From Thermoplasmata archaeon (lineage in GTDB: Archaea > Thermoplasmatota > E2 > UBA202 > JdFR-43), in NCBI GenBank assembly GCA_003650975.1, contig QMSU01000084.1:1-5729 (forward strand): a stretch of DNA of 5,729 nt, in the 5' to 3' direction. Numbering within the stretch: the stretch's first letter is position 1; every line of letters begins with the position of its first letter. The translations under genes and the position numbers were made by a program. The notes under the pieces were generated by a model. That model had not been told where the DNA came from and searched no databases. It worked only from the letters and a program-made list of their open reading frames with translations. Shown here one piece after another: positions 1-5,425 of this stretch.

Positions 1-1024
1 CTGCAATATCATCGGCCACCTCATATGAGAGGTCTCCTGGAGCGGTGGCAATGAAAAAAACGGCCAGTGCCACATTGATGACAGCAAATGTCGCCAGAAC
101 AGCCTTCTTTCTGGCATTCCATCCCTGATGGATGGCGATGGCGGAAAGTACGGCAAGCGGATAGGAGAGAAAGGCAAAATGGTGGGGAAGTGTCCGCCCC
201 TGTACCATCAGGGGAATGAAAATCAAAAGCGCCCACATCAGAAGGTAGCGTATCCTTGTATCCTTCCAGTTCCATTTACGTATGGCGTACAGATAAATGA
301 AGCATGACGCAATAAACACAACGATACTCAGTTTGGTGTACAGGTCAAAACCGCGGTGTGACTGCCGGAGGATGATTCCCTCAATGAGCTGGTGGGGTGT
401 GAATGCCAGAAGAAGGAAAGCAGCCGGTATGCACATCACACCCATGGCAAGGAAGCCGTGGCGGTGGTCTTTCCGCATGAAGAAGAGGTAGAAAAGGAAA
501 AAGAGGAGGAGGAACACCGGTATGACCTTGGTGAGAACGGAGAGTGAGAGGAAAAGCGATGAGAGCGCAAGCGGTGCCATGGTGTGTTTCTCCATGTAGG
601 TGAGAATGAAAAAGGAGGCGATGCAGAGGAGAGCCGCGGAAAACAGGTCAAGGCTTGCAAGGCGCGATTCCCTGAGTAGGGTGAAATCGAGGCAGAGAAT
701 CAGCAGGGCCATAAACGCCACATCCTTTCCAAATTTTTGTGCGATGAGGAACAAAAAAAGTGATGAGATGAAAAAGAGTGCATATGAAATCCACCTGCAC
801 GCAAGCACGTTGCCGTCCAGCACCGAGAAGGTGAGAAGGGCGAGGGGTGCCTGGTCGCCCTGCAGGTCGTCGTAATAATTGTAGCCATCGTGCATCATGT
901 GTGCCTGGAGAAGGTGTATTCCCTCATCGACACCGTTGGTGGAGAAGGGGTCGCGGATGTCATAGGCCCTGAGGGCAAACATGAGGATGATGAGGGCGAT
1001 GATGATTTTATTTCTTGATGACAT
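1..1024 (-). CDS. GT-C type membrane glycosyltransferase (PMT/GT39-like), C-terminus beyond window
   Basis: I translated this strand by hand from the ATG at 1024 down to the left edge: 341 codons without a stop, so the 3' end lies outside. An N-terminal hydrophobic anchor (residues 7-18) is followed by an outward loop with the acidic pair D33-E34, then A41, G47, Y50-Y51, D52-D53 and P60-L61. This order matches the first loop of GT39/PMT-type GT-C enzymes, where the acidic residue is catalytic. Many hydrophobic segments follow, and a late segment begins with RTLPHHF. The family transfers a sugar from a polyprenyl-phosphate donor on the outer face of the membrane; the acceptor cannot be told. 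The start is set by GGAGGTG 6 nt upstream, inside the preceding UPF0104 gene, giving a 17-nt overlap and probable translational coupling. An alternative would be an oligosaccharyl- or arabinosyl-transferase-like GT-C member. Confidence 0.85.
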   Translation of the reverse strand, partial: MSSRNKIIIALIILMFALRAYDIRDPFSTNGVDEGIHLLQAHMMHDGYNYYDDLQGDQAPLALLTFSVLDGNVLACRWISYALFFISSLFLFLIAQKFGKDVAFMALLILCLDFTLLRESRLASLDLFSAALLCIASFFILTYMEKHTMAPLALSSLFLSLSVLTKVIPVFLLLFFLFYLFFMRKDHRHGFLAMGVMCIPAAFLLLAFTPHQLIEGIILRQSHRGFDLYTKLSIVVFIASCFIYLYAIRKWNWKDTRIRYLLMWALLIFIPLMVQGRTLPHHFAFLSYPLAVLSAIAIHQGWNARKKAVLATFAVINVALAVFFIATAPGDLSYEVADDIA

Positions 1025-1922
1025 AGACCACACCTCCGATCATGCTGGTGATGACCTTCACAATCTGGTCCAGAAAACCCAGCGAAAAGGCCGCTGCGTA
1101 CTCCGCACCGATTGAGGAAAATAACAGGGCGTAACTGCCCTCCCTCACTCCGAATCCCTGAATTGAAACCGGAAGGGAAACAAGAATTTCCGCAATGGGT
1201 ATGAAGATGAAAAAATAGCGGATGTCAATATTCATGCCAAGTGCCAGTGAGAGAAGGTAATTGTTCAAAATGAGCATGATATGATAGAGGAAGGATATCA
1301 CCATGGCGGCGAGTATGAGTTTTTTGTCCCTGTAACCTTTCACGGAGGAAATGACCTTCATGAGAAATGCGTGAATCGTTGCCCACCGTGAGAAAACGAG
1401 TGTGGTGAAACGCTCAACGAGAGAGGTTTTCATCAAAATAACCACCGTTCCCGCAAATCCGGAGATGACGGCCACCGCCGCAAGAAGGGCAGCGCGGGGT
1501 AAAATCCCATAGGAGATGACCACCGCAACAGATGCAATGGAAACCACGGCGAGAAGGCCCATCATTCTGTCCATGATGGATGATGAAAATGCCCCTACGC
1601 TGTCCGTTTTTTTCCCCAGTTTGTAGGACTTGATGATGTCTCCGCCCACAGATGAGGGCATCATGGTGTTGAAAAAGGAGCCGATATAGTAGTAGGAGAG
1701 AGATTCGCGGTAGCTGAGTTGAATACCTCTGCTTTCAAGGAGCATCTGCCACTTTTTTGCGCTCAACGCAACACCCATGTTTTCAACGATGACGGCCAAA
1801 AGGAACAGCAGGAGTATGACGCCCGCGAGTGTTTCTCCGATGACCACAATTCCCGTGCGGTAAATGAGTAGTGCCAGAAGGCCCGCGCTGATGAGTACTC
1901 TCGCCACAACCCGTTTATCCAC
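1008..1922 (-). CDS. UPF0104 / LPG-synthase-TM family integral membrane protein
   Basis: A 304-residue polytopic membrane protein. Family hallmarks seen: G81-SFFN-T-MMPSSVGGD-95 with K98 and Y100 (the 'G.FF...LP..VGGD..R' block), D118-RMMGL-123 (family form ER.LGL), and Q255-GFGVREG-262 followed by a hydrophobic helix. About seven to eight membrane segments are apparent. The length is normal for the stand-alone family. Members are membrane domains of lysylphosphatidylglycerol synthases and of archaeal AglD-type glycosylation proteins, and are thought to handle or flip lipids or lipid-linked sugars. Being coupled to a GT-C gene and divergent from another supports a role in lipid-linked glycan assembly; that role is inferred. 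The start is GTG at 1922-1920. The only in-frame codons back to the upstream TAA are GTT and TTT, so no other start fits. The nearest SD-like GGGTGA is about 15 nt away, so translation may be leaderless. Confidence 0.88.
   Translation of the reverse strand: MDKRVVARVLISAGLLALLIYRTGIVVIGETLAGVILLLFLLAVIVENMGVALSAKKWQMLLESRGIQLSYRESLSYYYIGSFFNTMMPSSVGGDIIKSYKLGKKTDSVGAFSSSIMDRMMGLLAVVSIASVAVVISYGILPRAALLAAVAVISGFAGTVVILMKTSLVERFTTLVFSRWATIHAFLMKVISSVKGYRDKKLILAAMVISFLYHIMLILNNYLLSLALGMNIDIRYFFIFIPIAEILVSLPVSIQGFGVREGSYALLFSSIGAEYAAAFSLGFLDQIVKVITSMIGGVVYVIKK
1031..1037 (-). promoter_or_regulatory. Shine-Dalgarno site of the leftward GT-C gene
   Basis: On the minus strand this reads GGAGGTG, a near-full match to the archaeal anti-SD, 6 nt before the ATG at 1024-1022. 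It lies within the last codons of the UPF0104 gene. It fixes the start of the GT-C gene and shows the SD spacing used in this genome. Confidence 0.8.
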
Positions 1923-1943
1923 AAAAACTTATGCATTTCACCC

Positions 1944-1951
1944 ATAATAAG
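1944..1951 (-). promoter_or_regulatory. Probable TATA box for the leftward operon
   Basis: The minus strand reads CTTATTAT here, centred about 26 nt upstream of the GTG at 1922. That is the normal box-A distance for a leaderless transcript starting at or next to the start codon. A second A+T stretch (1958-1968) lies further upstream. Confidence 0.4.
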
Positions 1952-1957
1952 TTTGGG

Positions 1958-1968
1958 AAATAATTTAA
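1958..1968 (+). promoter_or_regulatory. Probable TATA box for the rightward GT-C gene
   Basis: AAATAATTTAA is centred about 26 nt before the GTG at 1989, with no SD-like sequence between them. This fits a leaderless transcript. The two divergent promoters share the 66-nt gap between the starts. Confidence 0.45.
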
Positions 1969-1988
1969 CCGCCTTGCGGTTTTCCATC

Positions 1989-3149
1989 GTGAAAAAAATC
2001 CTTGCAGCGGCGATACTCTCGCTCTCGCTCCTCATGGCGCTGGACGTACTTGTCATAGACAGTGCCATAAACACCGATGAGGCCACAGATCATACGGACA
2101 ATGCGCTGTATGTGGAGCGGGCGAAGGCAATACTGGAAGGAAAGCTTCTCTACCGGGATGTGGAGACGAAAACCCCTCCCCTGATAAATTACCTGCTCGT
2201 ACCCCCCGTTCTTTTCGGCGGCTCGTCGCTTGCCTTTGAACTATACTTCTCCTTTTTTGTGGTGCTCACCGTGATTTCACTGTACCACTTTCTCTCATCA
2301 GTTGACCGGCGTTTTGCCTTCGCCGCTGCCATCTCGTTCCTCTTCATCCCCACCACGCTTGCCACACCGACGCTCTGCAGGCAGGACGAGAGCATCGTGG
2401 TGTTCTTCTTCATACTGCCGCTCCTCCTTCTGTATGCCCACAAAAGAAAAGGGCTCTACTCGCTGCTCGCTGCCATGGGCGTGTGGATGAAGATGCATTC
2501 TGTGTTCTTAATTCCCCCTTTTCTGTTACGACAGCGTGGAAAGGAGCTTGCCCGACACCTGCTCATCATGGCGGGAACGTCCCTTGTGATAATCCTGCCC
2601 TTTCTGGTGCTCGCCTTCAATGATTTTACCTGGTATCTGAAATTTTACCTGCTGGGGGAGGGAGAGGAGCTGCAGGGGATAAGCGTGTGGCGCATCCTTG
2701 ACTCGCAGGGAATCACCGTGCCGGGCATGGTGCTGATAGGGATACTTGGTGTGGTGCTCGTGGGCATTTACGTATGGCAGTACAAAAAATCGCTGTGGCG
2801 GTGCATCCTGCTGAGCATGATGGCCTACTTCATCATATATCCGAAGATACATTACGAGTACTTTCTGATGCTGTTCGTCGTCGCCGCACCCTACCTGATC
2901 GAGCGCAGGAAACACATTGCCCTCCTCTACGTCATTTCAGCACTGACCAGCATAACCCTGGTGATAGAACAGCGGTATCTTGACTGGAAGACGGCCCACT
3001 ATGCCTACGGGATAATGGTGGGTGCAGCTCTTCTGTGCATGCTTGCCGTGGATGTACTGCTCATATACCTGGCCCGTGAGTGCTGTGCGCACGAGAGCTG
3101 GCTTGATGATATTGATATTGATGGGCATCCTGTGATGACTGCAAGATGA
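1989..3149 (+). CDS. GT-C-like membrane glycosyltransferase
   Basis: Start chosen at GTG 1989 (386 residues, MKKILAAAIL...). An in-frame TTG at 1953 would lie upstream of the TATA-like element and add a non-hydrophobic stretch without an SD. Residues 4-23 form a signal anchor. The first external loop carries T29-D30-E31, D34, D37, then Y41, R44, A45, G51, L54-Y55-R56-D57 and P63-P64, the classic loop of polyprenyl-phosphate-sugar GT-C enzymes. About ten further hydrophobic segments follow, with a second acidic loop (RQDES) and a late segment entered by KIHYEYF, where many GT-C proteins have HYF. The C-terminal tail after the last membrane segment is short and acidic. The predicted role is sugar transfer on the outer membrane face; donor and acceptor are unknown. 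It resembles the leftward GT-C gene in loop layout but is not a close copy. It is probably transcribed alone. Confidence 0.8.
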   Translation: MKKILAAAILSLSLLMALDVLVIDSAINTDEATDHTDNALYVERAKAILEGKLLYRDVETKTPPLINYLLVPPVLFGGSSLAFELYFSFFVVLTVISLYHFLSSVDRRFAFAAAISFLFIPTTLATPTLCRQDESIVVFFFILPLLLLYAHKRKGLYSLLAAMGVWMKMHSVFLIPPFLLRQRGKELARHLLIMAGTSLVIILPFLVLAFNDFTWYLKFYLLGEGEELQGISVWRILDSQGITVPGMVLIGILGVVLVGIYVWQYKKSLWRCILLSMMAYFIIYPKIHYEYFLMLFVVAAPYLIERRKHIALLYVISALTSITLVIEQRYLDWKTAHYAYGIMVGAALLCMLAVDVLLIYLARECCAHESWLDDIDIDGHPVMTAR

Positions 3150-3338
3150 GAAAAAAAATGATGCAGAACACTGTGGCCGGAAATGGTGCTGACACGATAC
3201 TCCTCATGAAAGGAATGGCCGTGGCGACATGACCTCTTCGTTTTACGTTTCTCCAAATGAGTGACGTGCGTGTTTTCACTGGCTGTTCTCCCTGCTCTCT
3301 GGTGTGAACGCACCTCTTTCATCTCATGGAAAAAGAAA
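3150..3338. other. Intergenic spacer between GT-C gene and tRNA-Ile promoter
   Basis: No convincing gene. An A-run (3150-3158) follows the stop codon. GTGCGT at 3266-3271 can pair with ACGCAC at 3308-3313, with a further partly paired TCAC/GTG-type extension inside, giving a loose stem-loop that could aid termination of the GT-C transcript. Base composition is still like the left part. Confidence 0.35.
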
Positions 3339-3348
3339 TTTAATATAT
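3339..3348 (+). promoter_or_regulatory. TATA box of the tRNA-Ile gene
   Basis: TTTAATATAT preceded by a purine-rich BRE-like stretch (AAAAAGAAA). Its centre is about 26 nt upstream of the first tRNA base at 3370, the usual archaeal spacing. Confidence 0.75.
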
Positions 3349-3369
3349 GCCGAAGACATACACATTTGC

Positions 3370-3491
3370 GGGCCCGTAGCTTAGCCAGGTTGGAGCGCCC
3401 GGCTGATAGGACCCTTTGATTTGGGGTGAAGCCCTTTTCCAAAGGGCTCTTGGAAACCGGGAGGTCCGGAGTTCGAATCTCCGCGGGCCCA
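3370..3491 (+). tRNA. trnI: tRNA-Ile (anticodon GAT) with a 47-nt intron
   Basis: The acceptor arm GGGCCCG (3370-3376) pairs fully with CGGGCCC (3484-3490); the discriminator is A3491. U8 and A9 are present. The D stem is 3379-3382 with 3393-3396. The anticodon stem is CCCGG (3398-3402) with CCGGG (3457-3461). The spliced loop CTGATAA gives anticodon GAT at 3405-3407. The variable loop is AGGTC. The T stem CGGAG/CTCCG encloses TTCGAAT (3472-3478). The mature tRNA is 75 nt; CCA is not encoded. The intron (3409-3455) sits at the canonical 37/38 site. The gene decodes AUC/AUU and appears intact and functional. Confidence 0.95.
3409..3455 (+). other. Archaeal tRNA intron (37/38) with bulge-helix-bulge splice sites
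   Basis: The 4-bp central helix pairs 3403-3406 (C-T-G-A) with 3450-3453 (T-T-G-G), using two G-U pairs. The 3-nt bulges are 3407-3409 and 3454-3456, each cut after the second base, as the archaeal splicing endonuclease requires. Beyond the 5' bulge, 3410-3411 pair with 3448-3449, and CCCTTT (3412-3417) with AAAGGG (3441-3446). AAAGGGCT (3441-3448) can instead pair with AGCCCTTT (3430-3437) in a local 8-bp hairpin. Confidence 0.85.
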
Positions 3492-3497
3492 TTTTTT
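3492..3497 (+). terminator. T-run terminator after tRNA-Ile
   Basis: Six T residues directly after the discriminator base. Oligo-T is the usual archaeal termination signal. Confidence 0.6.
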
Positions 3498-3562
3498 AGG
3501 GGAATGAGTGCAAGAATACCGTATCATAACATCACAAAGAAAACGATATAAAATGGAAAGCA

Positions 3563-3612
3563 GAGCGGGGGAGGGGAGGCGTGTGAGGGAAAATCATTAT
3601 AGTCCCCCGCTC
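3563..3612. repeat. 10-bp perfect inverted repeat, 30-nt loop
   Basis: GAGCGGGGGA (3563-3572) is the exact reverse complement of TCCCCCGCTC (3603-3612). A stem this G+C-rich is conspicuous amid A+T-rich DNA. The rightward T-run after it is only TTTT (3616-3619), so it is a weak terminator at best. It could be part of a structured RNA. Confidence 0.55.
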
Positions 3613-3625
3613 CACTTTTCAGTGG

Positions 3626-3640
3626 TATTACCGGGTAATA
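3626..3640. promoter_or_regulatory. Perfect 15-bp palindrome, operator-like
   Basis: TATTACC-G-GGTAATA: 7-bp arms round one central base, the size and symmetry of a site for a dimeric winged-helix protein. It abuts and overlaps a TATA-like stretch (3637-3646). The CARF-wHTH protein of the adjacent operon is one candidate binder; this is inference. Confidence 0.4.
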
Positions 3641-3787
3641 TAAAAGCATTGTGGTGATGATTTTTCACCCTGATTATCCCATAAGAAAAGAGAGTGCCCC
3701 GGTCAAAATCAACCATATCATCAAACCAGAAATATTCACTTGGCTCCCTGTTAAATTTCGGATGAAGAGAAACCATTGATATATATT

Positions 3788-3827
3788 AGTTCTAAAATAA
3801 TTAAAACTGTTCTAAATAAATTATTTA
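3788..3827 (+). promoter_or_regulatory. Promoter/operator cluster of the ATPase-CARF operon
   Basis: Three nested repeats are seen. (1) An imperfect inverted repeat, AGTTCTAA (3788-3795) against TTAAAACT (3801-3808), one mismatch, 5-nt spacer. (2) A direct repeat of GTTCTAAA at 3789-3796 and 3809-3816, exactly 20 bp apart, about two helical turns. (3) A perfect palindrome TAAATAA-A-TTATTTA (3813-3827). The palindrome is centred 30 nt before the ATG at 3850, where the TATA box of a leaderless transcript should lie. A regulator bound here would compete with TBP. No SD precedes the ATG. Confidence 0.5.
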
Positions 3828-3849
3828 TGTTTATTTTGGTTACATTGAT

Positions 3850-4797
3850 ATGGTGTTACAAAGTTGGATCAACATAGAAAATCATTTAAATGAAGAAAGA
3901 GTGACAACTAATATTTCAATTTTAAATGAAAAAATTAGGCAATATATAAGAAGAAATTTCTCCAATGACCCAAAGGATTTTATGAGAGTGCCTCTTATGT
4001 TAATCACTCACCCGCCACCAAAAATAAGATTTGATGATGTCATAGGCATTGAAGAAGGAAGGCGAGAAATTATGGATATGCTATTAATGCTTAATGATTT
4101 CTATGCACTCAAAAAATATAAGATAAAACCTCCATCAGGTATTCTTCTCTATGGACCTCCTGGATGTGGTAAAACCCTTTTTGCAAAGGCAATAGCTGGA
4201 GAGTGGGGCGTTCCATTAATTCATGTCTTACCTTCAGATATAAATAGCAGATGGGCAGGGGAAACAGAAAGCAACATTCACCATCTATTTAGATTTGCAA
4301 AATATATTTCTCCCTGTGTTTTATTTATCGACGAAATAGATGGAATTGGAGGAAGTAGAGACGGTATTCAATGGAGAAGCGAGAGAATGGACTTGAGTCA
4401 ATTGCTGACGGAAATGGAGAATATTGCCTGTCATTACCCTCCTGTTTTAGTGGTAGGTGCCACCAACCGTCTGGAAGATGTGGATTTCGCACTTCTTCGC
4501 CCAGGTAGATTCACGAAAAGAATATTTGTTGGATTGCCCAACAAGAATGAACGGGTAAAACTTTTCAAACTTTATGCAAAAGAAAGACCAATATCCAATG
4601 ATGTAGATTTTGAGTATTTATCAGAGATTACAGAGGGTAGATCTGGAGCAGAGATAGAGAATCTATGCAATAATGCTGCAAGAAATGCATGGAGAAGATG
4701 GAGGCACCGCAAGAAAGACGGGGAGATAACTTATAGAGATTTTTTAGATGTGATAAATTTTAGGGTTAAAAAACAAGGGGTTCCTATATACAGGTGA
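3850..4797 (+). CDS. Single-domain AAA+ ATPase (Cdc48/FtsH/Vps4-like classical clade)
   Basis: 315 residues with one AAA+ module. Residues 1-55 are a short, polar, helix-prone N-terminus, not a Cdc48 N-domain, a protease or a membrane anchor. Then come F61-DDV-IG-66 (AAA start), Walker A GPPGCGKT (102-109), pore loop with W135-A-G137-E138, Walker B VLFIDEID (157-164), sensor 1 N206 in GATNR, arginine fingers R217 and R220 in RPGRF, and sensor 2 region GRSGAE followed by a helical lid. All catalytic residues are present, so it should form an active hexamer that threads or remodels a protein partner. The usual 'DPALLRPGRFDR' reads D-F-A-L-L-RPGRF-T-K here. The gene is strongly A+T-rich compared with the glycosylation genes. 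The start is the first ATG after an in-frame TAA at 3817; no SD, probably leaderless. It heads an operon with the CARF regulator. The substrate is unknown. Confidence 0.9.
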   Translation: MVLQSWINIENHLNEERVTTNISILNEKIRQYIRRNFSNDPKDFMRVPLMLITHPPPKIRFDDVIGIEEGRREIMDMLLMLNDFYALKKYKIKPPSGILLYGPPGCGKTLFAKAIAGEWGVPLIHVLPSDINSRWAGETESNIHHLFRFAKYISPCVLFIDEIDGIGGSRDGIQWRSERMDLSQLLTEMENIACHYPPVLVVGATNRLEDVDFALLRPGRFTKRIFVGLPNKNERVKLFKLYAKERPISNDVDFEYLSEITEGRSGAEIENLCNNAARNAWRRWRHRKKDGEITYRDFLDVINFRVKKQGVPIYR

Positions 4798-4798
4798 T
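4792..4798 (+). promoter_or_regulatory. Shine-Dalgarno site of the CARF gene, containing the ATPase stop codon
   Basis: AGGTGAT matches the archaeal anti-SD core; the TGA at 4795-4797 within it ends the ATPase gene. GGTG ends 5 nt before the ATA at 4802, close to the 6-nt spacing of the SD at 1031-1037. It shows that translation of the next gene begins near 4802, not at the GTG at 4874, which has no SD. Confidence 0.7.
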
Positions 4799-4801
4799 AA
4801 A

Positions 4802-5425
4802 ATAACCATAATTTTCAGCACACTCGGTTTTAATTCCGATGCCCTCACACCTCTCATAAGTCATTTTCCAGAAGTGAAAAAAGTAATTTTTTATTACTCC
4901 TCGGAAAAGAAAACACAAGTGGTTAAAGCAAAAAACGCAGTTATTGAGATTTGCAGATCTTTGAGTGTTGACTGTCAGGCAATAGAACTAAAAAATTATA
5001 TTGATATGGTTCCCATGATAAAAAGAATGCGCAGTGAAATAAAAAAATATGATCGGAGAGAAATAGTATTCAACATTACGGGTGGAACGAAAGCCATGGC
5101 AGGTGCAGGAATAATAGCAAGCATATTGGAGGGAGTGAAGCTTGTATTCAATGATTGGGAAAATGAACGGATAGTAGAATACCCTATACTCAAGATGAGA
5201 TACGAAGACACATTAACCAAAAAAGAAAAGGAAATATTGAAATACATTCTGAAAAAAGGAGAGTGCAGGTTTGCGGATATTATTGAAGATATAGGTATTT
5301 CAAAATCAACTGTTTCACATCATCTGGATCGGCTGGAGGAAAAAGGATTCATAGAGAAGATACCTACAAAAGACAGCAAAAGAGAAAAAATAATAAGAGC
5401 CAAGGAGGTTGCGGAGTTAATATGA
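4802..5425 (+). CDS. CARF-domain winged-helix regulator, Csa3-like, non-canonical start
   Basis: From ATA 4802 the product is 207 residues. Residues 1-130 form a CARF Rossmann fold: strand ITIIFS, then the ligand-loop signature T7-L-G-F-N, strand VKKVIFYYS (25-33), and strand plus loop IVFNITGGTKAMAGA (88-102), where N-x-TGGTK is the CARF core motif. Residues 139-205 are an ArsR/MarR-like winged HTH with recognition helix KSTVSHHLDRLEEKG (168-182). CARF domains bind cyclic oligoadenylates or related nucleotides; Csa3 proteins are transcription regulators of CRISPR loci. No ring-nuclease residues can be assigned with certainty. The usual GTG 4874 start would delete the first strand and the TLGF loop and has no SD. 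ATA 4802 places T of TLGF at residue 7, as I remember for Csa3 proteins. If the A-run lost a base, the start would be GTG 4794. It is probably coupled to the ATPase, and its stop overlaps the next gene (ATGA). Confidence 0.85.
   Translation: MTIIFSTLGFNSDALTPLISHFPEVKKVIFYYSSEKKTQVVKAKNAVIEICRSLSVDCQAIELKNYIDMVPMIKRMRSEIKKYDRREIVFNITGGTKAMAGAGIIASILEGVKLVFNDWENERIVEYPILKMRYEDTLTKKEKEILKYILKKGECRFADIIEDIGISKSTVSHHLDRLEEKGFIEKIPTKDSKREKIIRAKEVAELI
5404..5416 (+). promoter_or_regulatory. Shine-Dalgarno region of the third operon gene
   Basis: Two candidates precede the ATG at 5422: GGAGG at 5404-5408 (13 nt away) and GGAG at 5413-5416 (5 nt away). Both lie inside the CARF coding end, consistent with coupled translation. 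Confidence 0.5.

Larger units (their letters stand above)
3498..3787. other. Noncoding region between tRNA-Ile and the ATPase operon
   Basis: No ORF with plausible coding character. It holds a long inverted repeat (3563-3612), a palindrome (3626-3640), and several TATA-like stretches: GATATAAAAT at 3545-3554, TAATATAAAA at 3637-3646, and TATATATT at 3780-3787. These could drive a small RNA or the long leader of the ATPase operon, but the sequence alone cannot decide. Composition moves from the G+C-rich left side to the A+T-rich right side across this region. Confidence 0.5.

Noticed and set aside
1953..1988. TTG 1953 as the start of the rightward GT-C gene
   Set aside because: It would place the start upstream of the likely TATA box, lacks an SD, and adds 12 residues before a well-formed signal anchor beginning at GTG 1989.
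1763..2086. 107-codon minus-strand ORF across the divergent promoter
   Set aside because: It overlaps both membrane-protein genes in other frames and would cover both probable TATA boxes; serine-rich shadow translation.
2526..2915. 129-codon minus-strand ORF
   Set aside because: Lies wholly inside the rightward GT-C gene, antisense; the His/Gln-rich translation is typical of an antisense shadow of membrane-protein codons.
3005..3442. 145-codon minus-strand ORF
   Set aside because: It runs antisense through the end of the GT-C gene and into the tRNA-Ile intron, has no recognisable family, and its composition reads like a shadow frame.
3654..3673. Possible box C/D sRNA (C box GTGATGA, then CTGA)
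   Set aside because: The spacing between boxes is only 9 nt, no convincing C' and D boxes follow, and the nearest TATA-like stretch is too close to the C box.
3491..3850. CRISPR array
   Set aside because: The CARF gene prompted a search for regularly spaced repeats; only isolated short repeats are present, none with repeat-spacer periodicity.
3712..3854. 9-bp inverted repeat ACCATATCA (3712-3720) and TGATATGGT (3846-3854)
   Set aside because: The arms are 125 bp apart in A+T-rich DNA and one lies over the ATPase start codon; chance is a sufficient explanation without conservation data.
4874..5425. CARF gene starting at GTG 4874
   Set aside because: No Shine-Dalgarno site precedes it, and it would remove the first Rossmann strand and TLGF loop, which are encoded in the open frame directly upstream.
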